From: Spinellus fusiger
Taxonomy: Eukaryota > Mucoromycota > Mucoromycetes > Mucorales > Phycomycetaceae
Assembly (NCBI GenBank): GCA_025094145.1
Contig: JALLLS010000069.1
Coordinates: forward strand, 1 to 64,000
Reading direction: 5' to 3'
DNA length: 64,000 nucleotides
Shown here: positions 1 through 12,269 of the stretch, piece by piece
How the letters are laid out: each line of letters begins with the position of its first letter
How positions within the stretch are numbered: the first letter of the stretch is position 1
Notes under the pieces: generated by a model
The model's database searches: none
What the model was told of the DNA's origin: nothing
The model's input: only the letters and a program-made list of their open reading frames with translations
Position numbers and translations under genes: made by a program

Positions 1-1440
1 ATTAGCTCACTGATAGGTTGTAACTACAAATCATCCTTCTAAGCTCAGTGTACCATCGGACAATCCACCCTATAGCACACACTACACATTAGATACACCA
101 ACCATCAAGCAACCTCCTGCACCAGCACCTGCCAGACCCTCTGTGTCTGAGACCATCACTTTCACTACTATTACTAACTATGAGAGTAGAAAACACAGAC
201 TAATTATCAAACATACTTGTGTAAATACCTACGAGTATCAAATGACTGAGGTAGAAAAACCTGATACCTTCACCCAGCAGATAATGGTATTTCTGTCAGA
301 TATTCAGAGACAAATGGCAACAATCAGACTCCGCATCCAGGAATTGGAAGCACAAGTCAAGGTCAAAGATGACCTTATTACATCTCTCCAGGCTCAGATT
401 AATACCAAGGGTGCAGAAAATTCACCTAGATCACCCCCACTCCTACACCCACCCCCATCCCCACAGTGAAACCCACATCTTCCATAGAAAAGGCTAATGC
501 CACTTATGCCAACATGGCTAAAAAGAACGCCTTCCCACCAAAGAAGACAGCAAAGGCCAAAGCAGTGCTTAAGGCACAAGCAGTCCATGCCCTGCAAGAG
601 GCCAATGGACCCTCAGTGTACGACTTTTTATATGTCCTTTGCCGCTACTACCTTAAGTACAGACAGATCTGCAAGATGTTGGGATTGTTGAAGATCCAAC
701 AGCCACGGATCATTGACATCCACTTCCCGGCAAGGGGAACAGTTGTACTGCTTGTACACGGCAGCTTCAAGCAAGAACTCGAGGAAAAATTTGATCCAGC
801 AGCTGCAACGGTGATTGCATACCCTAAACTCCAGCAGGAGTCTGATAGCACCAAGGCTGCAATGGCCCAAGAACTCTTTGAGTAAAGAGTGTCTAACACC
901 TTTCTCCGTGCTCCAACTCATTTAGGGTACATTATTGCTTGCCACTTTGGCTCTGTGAATGCCAAACCCAGTCTATTCATCATTGACTTTGAGAAGTTCC
1001 TGGTAGACCTCAAGGCCAAGGCCACAGTTACCAGCTCTCCCACCACCCTTGAGAAAGAAGCCCCCCCAGGCATTTGGATCGGGCTCAGCCATGGAAAGAG
1101 TCGAGGGAGACAATCAACACACCCAGCAAGACTTATAAATAGACTAATCTTTGGTCTATTGAGAGTTTGTGAGACTAGTCCCAAACTAGTGCCTATGTCT
1201 ACATTGTCATTTTCTTCCATCTCTTATTTTTCTTCATTTTTCTTCCTCATTTCGAGGCTTTATTTACTTTTATCTTTCTGTTTCTTTTTCCTTGCATTTA
1301 TTTTTTCTACTTTTATATTTGAAGTGTTTATGTGTATATTTTAATTGTTCAAAAGCTCTCATAGGTTAGCTAATATGCCCAATGCACGAATAACAACCAA
1401 ACACCCAAAAATAAAAATAAAAATAAAAATAAAAATAAAA
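1..1440 (+). mobile_element. LINE (non-LTR retrotransposon) remnant: ORF1 part and 3' tail
   Basis: Two adjoining open frames (143-469 and 466-885) plus a third (889-1110) read as pieces of a gag-like ORF1 protein. They show a coiled-coil-like segment (QRQMATIRLRIQELEAQVK), a proline-rich stretch, then a segment with IDIHFPARGTVVLLVHGSF, which resembles the RNA-binding ORF1 region of mucoralean LINEs. The three pieces lie in different frames, so the protein is broken. After about 1110 the sequence turns T-rich and ends in five AAATA-type units (about 1404-1440), which look like a LINE 3' tail. No endonuclease or reverse transcriptase lies between, so this is an internally deleted copy. The family call rests on resemblance to the LINE at 12713-15558 and on general knowledge. 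Confidence 0.6.
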
Positions 1441-1464
1441 TACTTTGAACTGTACCATAGGACA

Positions 1465-1970
1465 ATTAACAAGAACTGCTATGAGATAGTGGAGTGTGAC
1501 CGCCTTATCTTCTTGGATATTTGGTGAAAGTACTGTTGTAGGGACAAGTAGATAAACCCCACGTCACAGGGAATATATAACAAAGTAGTATAAAAGGTAT
1601 ATTTTCTACTTATTCAATAAACAAACCTTGAACTCGAGCTACTTTCTGGAGTACTGATAATTAACATAGGCTTACATTGACTTGGATAGTGGGCTGTTTC
1701 TTGTTCCCAACTTGTTTTCTTTGTGTCTCTTTCCTTTTCTTTAGTTCTGAAGTGTGTTTGCATCAAGTGCCACAGCCAGTCTACGCACCTGATTGTTTCC
1801 TGCCACCTCATATTATTTGTGGCATATCCTATATATCTCCTCTTCTCTACACCCTCGCACCTGCGAAGACATCCTCAATCCCTATTTTTCTGCTCTTTTT
1901 CCGTGCCCAGTAGCTAGCCTCACAGGTCCTATGCGTCTCAATTAATATTTTTAGTGCCCAACATTAAACT
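1465..1970 (+). repeat. Solo LTR-like repeat, copy 1
   Basis: This segment is similar along its length to the reverse complement of 58155-58648. Shared landmarks, in order, are GAGATAGTG near the 5' end, a TATA-like TATAAAAG (about 1589), a TTCAATAAA polyadenylation-like signal (about 1613), the block CGAGCTACTT, GACTTGGATAGTGGGCTG and a distal pyrimidine-rich part. A TATA box followed at short distance by a poly(A) signal is the arrangement of a retrotransposon LTR. No gag or pol lies next to either copy, so both appear to be solo LTRs. Exact ends and a target-site duplication were not resolved. Confidence 0.55.
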
Positions 1971-2479
1971 GCTATTATGTATAAATCCTTATTGGAAAAC
2001 AATGATCTATCAAAGTCAATTGAGTGAAGACTCATAATAATTAATGGTTTCAACAATAGAGTGCTTATTCAAGAAACCAACCATAAGGCTCCAACATGAA
2101 GTCTACCATAAGGTTGCATCTAAGAATCAGCAATGAGATATATTAATTAAAAGCTACCAAAAAGTATAAGGATAATCACCCACAAAAATTATAAGGGTAC
2201 TGTTATTTGGACAGCAAAATATTTCAGTTCCCATGTTTTCACTCAAAAATTCTACTTGTGTTTTTTTTTGTTAAGTCAATATAAAGGAATTAAAAGAATG
2301 TAATCGATGGTTTCAAAATCCGAGCTATCTTTATACAAAAAAAAAACATTATTCTTTTTTCTGTTCATAAAATTGCCCTTTTTATATATATATAATGTCT
2401 TAATCATCTAACACTATAAAAATCTTCACCAAAACACTCAAGATATATGGGAAATATACAAGCCTCAAGACTTACTCAG

Positions 2480-3430
2480 CTATCATTCACCAGGTACTGA
2501 ACAACAACAACACTCTGGTCGAGACATCTCGTATGTTTAACATTCCTCCTACCACTTTATGGGACATTATGATGCACTTTATAAAAAAAAAGGCTTGGTG
2601 GTGCCTTCTCCCAAGAGCGGCCGCATGAGAATGATGGACGACAGGACTCTCCGATGGTTGAGAAGAACAATAGTCAGTGATTCCCATCAAACCAAGGAAG
2701 CTATCATGGAGGACATGGCAATCAGGTTATTGAGATCAAATCTGATAAGGTACCTCAATGAGATGGGTTTTTATTCATTCATTCCAATGTTGAATCATCT
2801 TCTCATCAAGATAAACATGAAGACAAGACTCCAGTGGGCCCATAAGCACGTTAGTTGGACTCGTGAGCTATGACAGAGGCGCAAAAGTTATCAAGTAACA
2901 TTTTATAGCCTTTGAGTCCAATAATATCCTGGAAACAAGGTAGTTTGGAGGTAATGGAGTGATGGTTTGGGTTACTTTAACAATGAGGATGTTGGGAGAT
3001 GGTTCGTAGTGAAGGGTATAATAAACTCCGACAAGTACATTGATATCTTGGGAGAAGTCTACTGCCATAAACTCAAGCAATTCTCTGTCTCTTAAACTCT
3101 GGAGTCATTCAACGCCTACATGAGTACAAATTTAGACTCCATAATAACAGATAAACTCAATTAGAGAGTAGTAAATGATATAGTGATGACTATTTAATAG
3201 TCCTTATAATGCTGATCTCAATTCAATTGAACCTCTATGAGCCCACCTAAAAAAAACTATTAGGAAGGACAAGAGGGTATATTCTACCAAGGAAAATTTG
3301 GAGGTCGCCCTGATGCTAGAATGAGGTAGAATATCGAAAGAAGTGACAGATAACCTCATTGCTAGCATGGAGCGGAGATTCCAGGCAGTAGTAGATGCCA
3401 AAGAATAATAGTGGTTATTAGATAACCTTA
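2480..3430 (+). pseudogene. Tc1/mariner-type transposase pseudogene
   Basis: Translation in shifting frames gives a recognisable Tc1-like transposase. It has a helix-turn-helix part near 2600-2760 (KSGRMRMMDDRTLRWLRRT), then MKTRLQWAHKHVSWT near 2820-2865, and a C-terminal part near 3200-3410 containing DLNSIEPLWAHLKKT (usual family form DLNPIEHLW) and LIASMERRFQAVVDAK. Stops and frameshifts interrupt it at several points (for example TGA after the HVSW block and TGA or TAA in the last third), so it cannot make an active enzyme. Terminal inverted repeats were not identified with confidence. Confidence 0.75.
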
Positions 3431-4076
3431 CAATAAATCAACTGTTATGTATTTTAGACACTATTCTATTTATACATTGAAATTTTTACGTCTTAATCTT
3501 GTGAATTCATGAAGTTATAAAACCATTAAGATAATGCATGAATCTAAAAAAGAATATCTGCATTTATAACTGTCGATTAAATTTTTTTGGTCATTTGATT
3601 TACACTTATCTTGATAGTATTTTCAGTGTGGAATTTTACCATTCATCCTCATCAAGAGAAAGATTGAGTACATTGTATTTTGGATATAGAAAGCATTTAA
3701 TATTGTATTAATAAATAATTATCTTTTTTCATCTCTTTCCTTCAAAGAAGAAGAAGCATTATGAACAATCTATGCTCTGAATACTTTTTACACATTAGAC
3801 TTAGTTGTTTTTGCATTCCTCCGTTTAGGCTCAGCTTTGTGAATTTAGCTCTGTCATTAAATTTCTGGCGCACAGCTTAAGTTTATTTGAATACAATCTT
3901 GTATCTACCTTTCATACTGATGATTTGTGTTTCAGATTGCTTGGGTGAATCATAGCTATATAAAAACTTGAAATATAACTATCCTGATAGGCATATAGAT
4001 AAATAATAACTCTGAATTTTATATTCATAATAGTTCTAATATAATGATGTAAAGAGTTATGGTTATATTAGACTAA
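3431..4076. other. AT-rich spacer, no gene seen
   Basis: This is the stretch between the Tc1 remnant and the 3' end of the alcohol oxidase gene. I see no coding frame with a recognisable protein and no structured repeat. The part next to 4077 should contain the 3' untranslated region of the oxidase. Confidence 0.4.
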
Positions 4077-6475
4077 TCAAGCGGACAAGATAGAGTCTGC
4101 AACATGCAAAGCAATAGCCTCAACAGTCACCATAGGGTTGACACCAGAAGATGTTGGAAAAAGAGAGGCATCAGCCACATACAGATTCTTGACTTCCCAC
4201 GTTTCTCCAGTGGGTTTGGTAACAGATACATCGGGAGATATACCCATACGGCTAGAGATATAAGTAATAGTCTATCAAAATAAACTTACCAAGTACCCAT
4301 CTGATGTGCACTGAGTACAATGCTGCTGTCAGTGGGATAACCAAACTTCACCATGGCATCCAACCACTCTTTAAAGCGTGGATTGTCTACGCGAGACTCC
4401 TCATCATCATTGAAGACAAATGGATCGATGTTGCCTTGGCTCACCATGATAGAACGGGCACCAGCTGCAACCAGAACCTTACATGAATGCATGACTCCAA
4501 TCACTATAGATTTTTCATCGTGCTTGGATAACTCGTATTCAAACAGATGATTGTTATTTTCATCGTATTTTACACATGCCTTGGGATGCTTGTCACGTAA
4601 AAGAACAAGAGAAGGTGAAGCATTGCGGTATTTCATCATAATCTCCTTGTGAGCAACAGCACCTCTCCATGTATTAAGAGTAGAATAGCTAGAAAAACGA
4701 GCTGCAGGTATTTCTAATTTAACACCGTAGCCTTCACCATCAATATTCTCAGCTACATTGCTCAGCTGTGATGGTTAGAGGACTGATCTATGGATAATCT
4801 TACAGTTGTGGAAATAGACCCAATGTGAGAATCAACGGTTTGATCAAACGCACCAAAAAGAATAACACCTGGATGAAGATAGAGATTTTGGCCAATGTGT
4901 TTGTTTGTCAAACCACTTCTCAAAAGTACACCAGGTGTACTGAGAGACCCAGCAGATACAACAACAGTATCAGCATAGATATTGACAAGTTCGCCGTTCT
5001 TTAATCTGCACTCAACACCAATAGCCTTATTGTCCTTCATTAATACACGCATCACTTTGGTTTCTGTAAGGAACTTGGCATTGTGATCAATGGCATCACG
5101 AAGCCATGTTCTCATTGTTCCATTCTTTATGCCTGCCTGACATCCACATAAACAGTATGCACACTCATGAGGCTTTCCACCTGTGTTTTGTGGGGCGGGC
5201 TCAATATGGTAGCCAAGATTCCTACTACTTTAGAAAGAGTGTGTCAAATAATACATACTTGCAACCGTCAATCATGATCTGGTTAGGTACATTGTGTCGA
5301 ATTCCCTCAGTAGAGGCACCAATGCGTTGACAGACCTTCTCAAGATCCTCAGCAAACTATATATATTAGTAAATCTCATAACCTAACAATATCATACTTT
5401 TGGACTGACGAAGTGATCGAGACCTTGTCTAGCCCACTCTTCACGCACGAAATGTTGAGTCTAGATGTATAGCATTAGTCGTTTGTTTTCATGCTCATGC
5501 CTGTGAAAACCATACCTTAAGTGATATGGACCAATTGACAGTCGTTCCACCACCAATAACACTACCAGCAGAAGTAAGAATAGAACCATCACGAGAAGAT
5601 GTGAATCCTCCTGATTCATAGAGTGAACTGTAGGCTACACTTTCATTGCGTACAAAGTCATCTTCATGGAAGTATTTTCCCTTTTCAATCACTAGTACTG
5701 ATTTGCCACCTTCCGCTAATTTGGCAACAGCAACGCCTAAAGAGAATAGATTAGCTCACTTATTGTTATTCTTTAAGAATAGGAAAAATAAACCTTTTTA
5801 TTTACCTCCTCCTCCTCCACTGCCAACAACAATGGCATCGTAATGCAATGCCTCCTTTGGTGGGTCAATGAGAGGGAAACGCTTCAGATTCTCTCTCTTG
5901 GGCTCCCAAGGTTCTTCTTTCTTCTCATCCATGGTTTCCAATCCAAGAATAGAACGAAGTTTACTATCAACTGAGTAGACAGCTGTTACTCCAATTGTCG
6001 AAAGAGTGCTATGGATTGATCTCTGTTGGGAGACAGGGGATGTTTTCCATTCCAACAGAATCTTTTCACGCTCTTCTCGGTTCAAATCATAAAAGGTTTC
6101 GTTGCGACCCGATAAAAACTGGGTACCCTGTGGTGTCGACAGATGAGACAAAAGACCAAGCACCTCTGAGTGTTTATCAGGAGAAACCGTACGAAAGATA
6201 ATATGCTTAAAGGCCTCAATAGACTCGGGAGTGTTACCAGAAACATGTGCAAATTTTCTTACACTCTCTTCAGCATAAGGAGAGTTGGGGGAAGAGCATA
6301 GCTTGGCCACAAGTTCTTCTTCTTCTTTCTGGGATAGACAAGGAACCAATGTTTCCAAGAGTGCCTCGACAACTTTTTTTTGCTCGTCATTAAAGTCAAT
6401 GAAAGGAGCATCAGGGAAACGATTAATATCATAGACTCTGGCTTGGGGCTGAGTGGGAAGAGTGGTTTGAGTCAT
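4077..6475 (-). CDS. Long-chain fatty alcohol oxidase (GMC oxidoreductase)
   Basis: Oxidises long-chain alcohols to aldehydes with FAD and O2, by family a step of alkane and fatty-alcohol use. Seven exons fit with correct phases: 6475-5806, 5736-5516, 5460-5398, 5356-5259, 5221-4804, 4765-4290 and 4251-4077, giving about 706 residues, the usual length for fungal FAO. The N-terminal roughly 210 residues form the FAO-specific extension. The FAD dinucleotide fold starts at YDAIVVGSGGGGG (end of exon 1, continuing VAVAKLAEGGKSVLVIEKG in exon 2). GGGTTVNWS and a cysteine-rich CAYCLCGCQAG segment follow. The C-terminal GMC signature is split by intron 6 and reads SAHQMGTCRMG, then NLYVADASLFPTSSGVNPM. 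The start is the first ATG of the exon 1 frame. No peroxisomal SKL-type end is present (ends ILSA). All key motifs are intact, so the gene is probably functional. Confidence 0.93.
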
Positions 6476-7059
6476 TGTGATAAAGGAGCAGTAGATTGTA
6501 GTGTCAATTGTTGAGTCAGATTAGAAGGTTTAAATACTTTTTTTTGTGATACTTCATAACATGTATCAAAATTGGATACACTGTGTATTCTAAAAAGCAA
6601 CAAAACACTTGTTTGTAATCTGTTCTGCATAATATACTACACTAAAATAAAACATGCATTCTTTAATATACTCATTGCCTATTTCAGTTAGTCAAGATAT
6701 AGAATTTAAGGTATTGGAAGTTTTAAGAACATATTATAATAGTACTGTTTGGTTTAAATCTGATAAAGATTAGTGAGTCATTTAACTACTTGGTAAGGTT
6801 TGAAGTTTATTTAGTTCTTCTGGTTTATTATTCAATCTATTAATGTCACTACAAGGTATACACCACTACTGTACATTGCTCTAATATATATTATTTTTAT
6901 GAAATCATGGGTGCTTTTCTGTATATGTGATATTTAGAATAGATTAAAGTCAATTTAAAATAAGGGAAATTGAAAGTTTAGATATTGCTCTAGGAAAAAT
7001 AATTGTTCCATATCAAGCAATTCGCCCATTTTTTATGCTGTAACCATTTGATTTTATTA
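6476..7059. other. AT-rich upstream region of the alcohol oxidase
   Basis: No supported coding frame. The segment just above 6475 must hold the oxidase promoter. There are T-runs and an AAATACTTTT stretch near 6530, but no element can be assigned. Confidence 0.35.
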
Positions 7060-7560
7060 TATCATTATCAACAGATACACATCCCACTGAGTGGTATTGC
7101 CATAGTGAAACTGTTAAAGGAGAGTATTTATATAGAACTGAGACATATCTACGCACATATTTAACCAACTTTATCTTTTTTTTTCTAAGGAAAAGAGAAA
7201 ATTCTGTAAAAAAGAAAGAAAAAAAAGAATAACAATAGAAGAAAAAAGAATATTACCAAACATCAACAGCTGGTGTATACGCTACAGTTCATTAAGTACA
7301 CGACCAATGATTTGAGAGCTCTTAATATCCAACAAATTGAGAGAACGCTTTAAAAAATAGAATGTCAGATTGACTGAGCGAAGGTTGGGAAAAGAAATGC
7401 TTATGTGGACGCCACACAGGCCATTTGACAAGATACTCCATCAAAAAAATCTCTATGAAATCATTTAATTAATATCAGACACAATACCGTGGAGAATAGA
7501 GACATGATAGTGAAATAGAGACATATTGAATATTGTTTACTTAATAAATTATTGTCTAAG
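7060..7560 (-). mobile_element. LINE 3'-end fragment
   Basis: The interval 7240-7510 aligns by eye with 10040-10310, the 3' part of the LINE copy at 9846-11640. Shared stretches include the blocks around CACACAGGCCA (7416 and 10193), ATTTGAGAGCT and GACACNNTNNNGAGA. On the minus strand it would encode the end of the ORF2 C-terminal region, with many disruptions. The downstream flank (about 7060-7140) also resembles that of the other copy. This is a truncated, decayed copy without reverse transcriptase. Confidence 0.6.
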
Positions 7561-8331
7561 TGGCTTAAGGTTTTAGCAGTTTATATATTCTGACTTTGAA
7601 ATCCGAGCCCACTCTACATAAAAAAAACGTTTTAGCACTTTGGCGTTACTGGTAATCAGTAAAAATAAAGAATACAAAAAAAAAGTTACTGGTAATCAGT
7701 GTTTGACAAGACTCTTTTACCGTAAATCGTGCTTTTACATTATTTCTTCTCGGTGTTGTGGCCAGTAAAACATATATCTCTTCACTTAATTATTTAGAGT
7801 GTTTATATGTTGATCCTAATTTTCAAAAGTTCTAATAGAGTAGCTAACATGCCCAATTTGCGAATAGCAACTAAGCACCCAAAAATAAAAATACTTTGAA
7901 CTGTAGCCAGTAAACCATCTTCTTTGGTGGTGCCTGTAAATAATGGTGACTTTAAGTGTGTTTTTCTGTTTTATCCTTTATTATTCAATATTTATTATTG
8001 TAATTTATATTTTCCAAACACTGTAAGTCATAACGTATTGATCTATTCAATAAAAAATGTAAAACTATAGTTCGTACCAAGTTTTTGGTCAAGCTGATCA
8101 TTACGTTTATTGGTTTTATCCGATCTATTTTCTGTGTATCCGATTTATTTTTTTGTGTATTCAATATTCAGATTTGCGTATATTATGAAATAAAAAGAAA
8201 AACCTTACAGTCTCACTGTCTTTTACCAACAACTTTTAATATATGCCTAGTCCTTGGACCAAAGATCTAATAAATAGTACTATGAATAAAAATAGATTGG
8301 ATATGCAAATCGTTCGGAAATAACCAATCTA
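7561..8331. other. Spacer with a LINE-3'UTR-like repeat at about 7785-7915
   Basis: Most of this stretch shows nothing recognisable. The part 7785-7915 is clearly related to 1320-1455: both contain GCTAACATGCCCAAT or GCTAATATGCCCAAT, then AAGCACCCAAAAATAAAAAT or AAACACCCAAAAATAAAAAT, then ACTTTGAACTGTA. It is probably another 3' end of the same retroelement family. A shorter relative lies near 56440-56515. Confidence 0.5.
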
Positions 8332-9780
8332 CACACTAGGAGATTTTCTGACCTTTAAGCGGCGATATCTCCTTCCTTTTACATCAATAAAAAACCTCAC
8401 CTTTTATGAAACAATAATTAACCAAAAGGTTTGTGAATATTCAAATAATTATTTTCTTGTAGTATACCTCACTGTCGTGATATTACTTTCCTTTTATGGA
8501 TAGCGGCATCTCTAGTGGAAAAGCCAGCTAAAAGAAGAAAGAAATGGATACACTCCATTACATTTCAATAATATCATAGTTGGAAGTATTAGCATATAAA
8601 ATATAGTATAAAAGAAGTATTGAATTGAATGAATAAAGACCAGAGTTCTACTACACGTTTGACTGTCCGGATTTCCTTTGATACCTAAGATCAAAGACGA
8701 CATCACTATCAAATTGTATTATCAATAAAATAGTGTTTATGAATAGAATTGTTTATTGTAATAGTATAGCGAATACTATATTATGACTATAGCTACTGCC
8801 CAAGTACATTTCCTCATAGCAATAGAATCCACAACCTAAAAGCCTTGTACTTTATCCTTGGGAGATAGATAACTATGCTCAGGAGTATACCCTAGACAGT
8901 ATAGAAGAAAGAAAAGATCACCCGGGACTGACTTGAAAGGAGTCTTTACTTGCTTAATAACAATACAATGAGTGTCTTGTGGAATACAATGATCTCAAGC
9001 CCAGATGAAGACACTGCTTACCTTTTTATCACTAGAATAGTCCTTGGTAGTGTCTATCACTTCCTTCTATTGTTTCTCTTTGTTAATAATGGCACATTAC
9101 CTTGCTCAGTTATGCTCATATTGACGAGTATTCGAATATCAAATTGTATGTGCAGTGTGGGAAATAACAAAAGGAGGGGAATATCAAAACAAATAATGTT
9201 TCATCTATTATTTTAGTGACATATACTATAGCATCCACTCATAAAATTCACAAGTCAAACAATTCACACTCTATCTGCCTTGTGTCTAAAGTCCAGTATT
9301 AAAAACAATACTTTGTTATCATTAAGCACCACTGTTAATACCAGTTACAATGAGATAATTGAGGTGATTATGAATATTGAGTCAATGAATGGCTATACTG
9401 TTCTTAATATAGTTGTATTTGGTTCTATTTTATGGACAATGACCACTAGAGTTAATTCAGTGTGTTCTATAACAAATCTTTCTTAAGCAGTGTCATACTG
9501 CAAATACTGTGGGCTTAAGGATAACACATTATGTTAAACAATAAATGCAGTGACTGAGTTGTAATTTTGGGGTGATTCTTGTTCTATTTCTTGTCTTTAC
9601 AGCCAATTCTATACCTTTTAATTGCAAAGTCAATAGCCATTGCTTAAACAGGCAGGTAGAGTTTGAGATAGCTCATTTACACAGCGAAAAAGCTTTTTCA
9701 AACATATTAGCCAATCATAAGAATATTGCAATTTTATTCTCAGAATATTTCCTTATATATCCCGAAAATCTCCTGGTGTG
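8332..9780 (+). mobile_element. TA-flanked inverted-repeat element, copy 1 (1449 bp, best-preserved ends)
   Basis: The left end CACACTAGGAGATTTTC (8332-8348) and the right end, whose reverse complement is CACACCAGGAGATTTTC (9764-9780), match at 16 of 17 positions. Both are flanked by TA (8330-8331 and 9781-9782), as expected for a TA target-site duplication. The interior is closely related to 24500-25526: both hold the block TAGCTACTGCCCAAGT and the block CTTTATCCTTGGGAGATAGA. It is also related to the reverse complement of 49259-49836. The open frames inside (8950-9216, 9280-9486, 9572-9871) show no transposase motif, so it appears non-autonomous. TA duplication suggests mobilisation by a Tc1/mariner-type transposase; that is inference. 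Confidence 0.75.
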
Positions 9781-9845
9781 TACTATAAACAATTCTGGGG
9801 GGGTTTTTTTTTGTAAGGATTTAATTTTATTTAAATCTTTAGCAA

Positions 9846-11640
9846 CAGACACACGTCATACTGAGTATTGATGCTGTGGGGGGATATAGTATAAAAAGAA
9901 TATCTATGTAGAACTAAAAATTAGTTATATGCACTTAGCCAACAGCGTCGCTTTCTCTGAGGAAGAGAGAAACAGCTGCAAAAGAAGAAGAAATAATAGT
10001 AGAGGGAGAGAAAGGAATGTCATCGAAAATCAATTGCTAATAGGCACGCCACAGTTCACCAAGCACACTGCCAATAATTTGAGAGCTTTTAAAATCCGGT
10101 GGGTCGGGAGGGAGCTTAAGAGAGAAAATGTGGGATAGAACATTGGATTGCCTGGGCGAACTGAAAGGGAAAAAATGTGTATAAAGAGCATACCACACAG
10201 GCCACTTGGCTGGGCACTTCATTAGAAAATGTTCAATAGTGTCAGTAAATTGAGATCAGATCCGACACTGTAGAGACGGGAGAAATGTTAGTAAGATATA
10301 GTGAAACAGACGCATAGAGAAGCTTAAATTGTAGTGTTCGATACCAAATGTTGCGGCTGACATGACTAATAGGAATTTTCCAAAAGTCAAGCCAAAGAGC
10401 AGAAGAGATACGAGGGATAGTGGGTGTGATTTCAATACTTGCAGAAAGAATGCAATAGGTATTTCTGGTCATTACAGTAAGCTTTGGTGAGGCAAATAAA
10501 GCTGTAACAAGGGGAGTTGCATCCACTACCCCAAGGATACCATCATGATTTCTATAGAGATGAGAAGGTGGAAGACACACTCTGGCAAAATAATGCCGAG
10601 ATATTGTCTGAAAAGAAGGAACAGGGCGAAAATAAAAAGAAATGAGGCGAATGCCCACAGATCTAACAGGAAGACTGCATTGACATAGATGGCCCACTAG
10701 GGTGTTAAAGTCATAAACATCTCGTACCAGTAGTTTGGCAAGGCCTAGACAGTAGACTGGAGAATCAAGTGGAGAAGGAAAGGTGATAGATAGCAAGGGA
10801 AGTCTAAGAAAGGTAGCAAGAGATAGAGAAAAGGCGTGAGTCTTGTGAAGGTTCATTCTGGCATTGGATGCCTTTCCATATATTTTTAAGTAGTGTAGTA
10901 TCCGTCCCAAGTCTCCTGAGTCCTGAAGAAATATAACTACATCAACGGCAGAGACTGGAACACAAAGAGAATATGTGGGAGTAGGGGCGATTGCTGGTGA
11001 TAGTACAGAAAGAAAAAACCCTTTGAACATGTTTTCTTGTAGTACACTCAATAGAAATGGCTCTAGAACAAGATTAAAGATGACAGGAGAAAGAGAATCA
11101 CCCTGCCGAAGACCACAACTTTGCATAACTGGTTGTGAGAGATATCCATTGACATTGATAAGAATACGAGTAGAGAAGAAAATAGCAGTGATACTATCTA
11201 CAAAAGATCGCAGAAAAGAGAAAGCTAACAGTGTCTTGGTGAGTCATAACGGGTGAACTCTATCATAAGCCTTTTCTTGATCAAGAAGAAGACCTATTAC
11301 TGCTGAGTTTGTATTCTTTTCACGTTCCATGGACAGACGAACCAAGATTCCATTATCGGCGATAAATCGTCCAGGAAGAAAGCCAGTTTGACAAGGATTG
11401 ATACAAGCACAAGCTACTTTAGCCATCCTCCCATTGACCAAACGAGTGAATACTTTCGCATCACAGTTGATCAAAGAGATGGGTCGTCAACTCTTCAAAG
11501 TGGAGATATCGCCTTTTTGATAAAATACACATGCTGGTTTTCTGCCAAAAAGGAGAGACAGGAGAGCATCATTGTAAACCTGACATACAAGACTGGCATA
11601 TTCTTGCTGCCTGAATACTAAATCTAAAATACCCAATTTT
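9846..11640 (-). mobile_element. LINE copy with degraded reverse transcriptase
   Basis: Minus-strand translation shows a non-LTR reverse transcriptase. At 11474-11244: INCDAKVFTRLVNGRM, QTGFLPGRFIADNG and LLLDQEKAYDRVHP. At 11126-10242: QSCGLRQGDSLSPVIFNLVL (the RT segment before the catalytic box), then VSAVDVVIF where the family has a [FY]ADD box, so the catalytic aspartates are partly lost. The C-terminal end (KIPISHVSRNIWYRTLQFK) matches the zinc-binding region that follows RT in LINE ORF2, seen also at 14930-15130. The 5' part (ORF1 and endonuclease) is missing and the frame is broken near 11245. It is a 5'-truncated dead copy, diverged from the one at 12713-15558. Confidence 0.85.
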
Positions 11641-12269
11641 AGGTTTTGCTAAATGCACTGCACATTTGCACTGCATTGTACAGGCCCTTGTTTTTTTTTT
11701 TTTTTAGTTTTGCCTTGCTTTGGAGGGATTTTTATTTGAATTTTGAAGTTAATAAATAAATATAATATAAGCAATAAAAGAGAAACAGCAGAAAATAGCC
11801 TTGTTCATAACCAAGGATGGAAGTGTAATAGACCATACCATAACAATTATTTAGCTTGAATAGTTGCTTGTGACCTGGATATAAGGCTGGCCATACCATT
11901 ATGGCTCTCTTTTTTATCCTGACATGATAGAAATGACTGTTATGCAATTGAATTATCATAGGAAAATATGGGATCTTGAAGAGAGGCACAAAGAGTGCAC
12001 ACTGTCTTTGTGAATAGATGGTTATAGGTGTATCTTATGTATTGCATGCTATTGTTGATAATGTAGAAGAATTTGGTCTGTATATTCCTAAGAGACACTG
12101 CTATTGTATGAATGAGATAAATCTAACATGGTCTGAAAATTATACAATTAGTTGTAGTTGTTGTAGTATAGAAATTTGAGAAACACAACTCTTTTCTTAC
12201 CAAACACGCCTCTTGTTTCTTATCGTTTCTGAACAGTATCAAGTGATTGGAAAAGAGAGAGAAATGAGT
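11641..12269. other. Spacer, no gene seen
   Basis: Holds a T15-type homopolymer near 11692-11706 and otherwise unremarkable AT-rich sequence. No supported coding region. Confidence 0.35.

Noticed and set aside
8950..9871. Open frames inside the TA-flanked element as a possible transposase
   Set aside because: Translations show no DDE, helix-turn-helix or other known motif, and the frames are not kept in the sister copy at 24500-25526.
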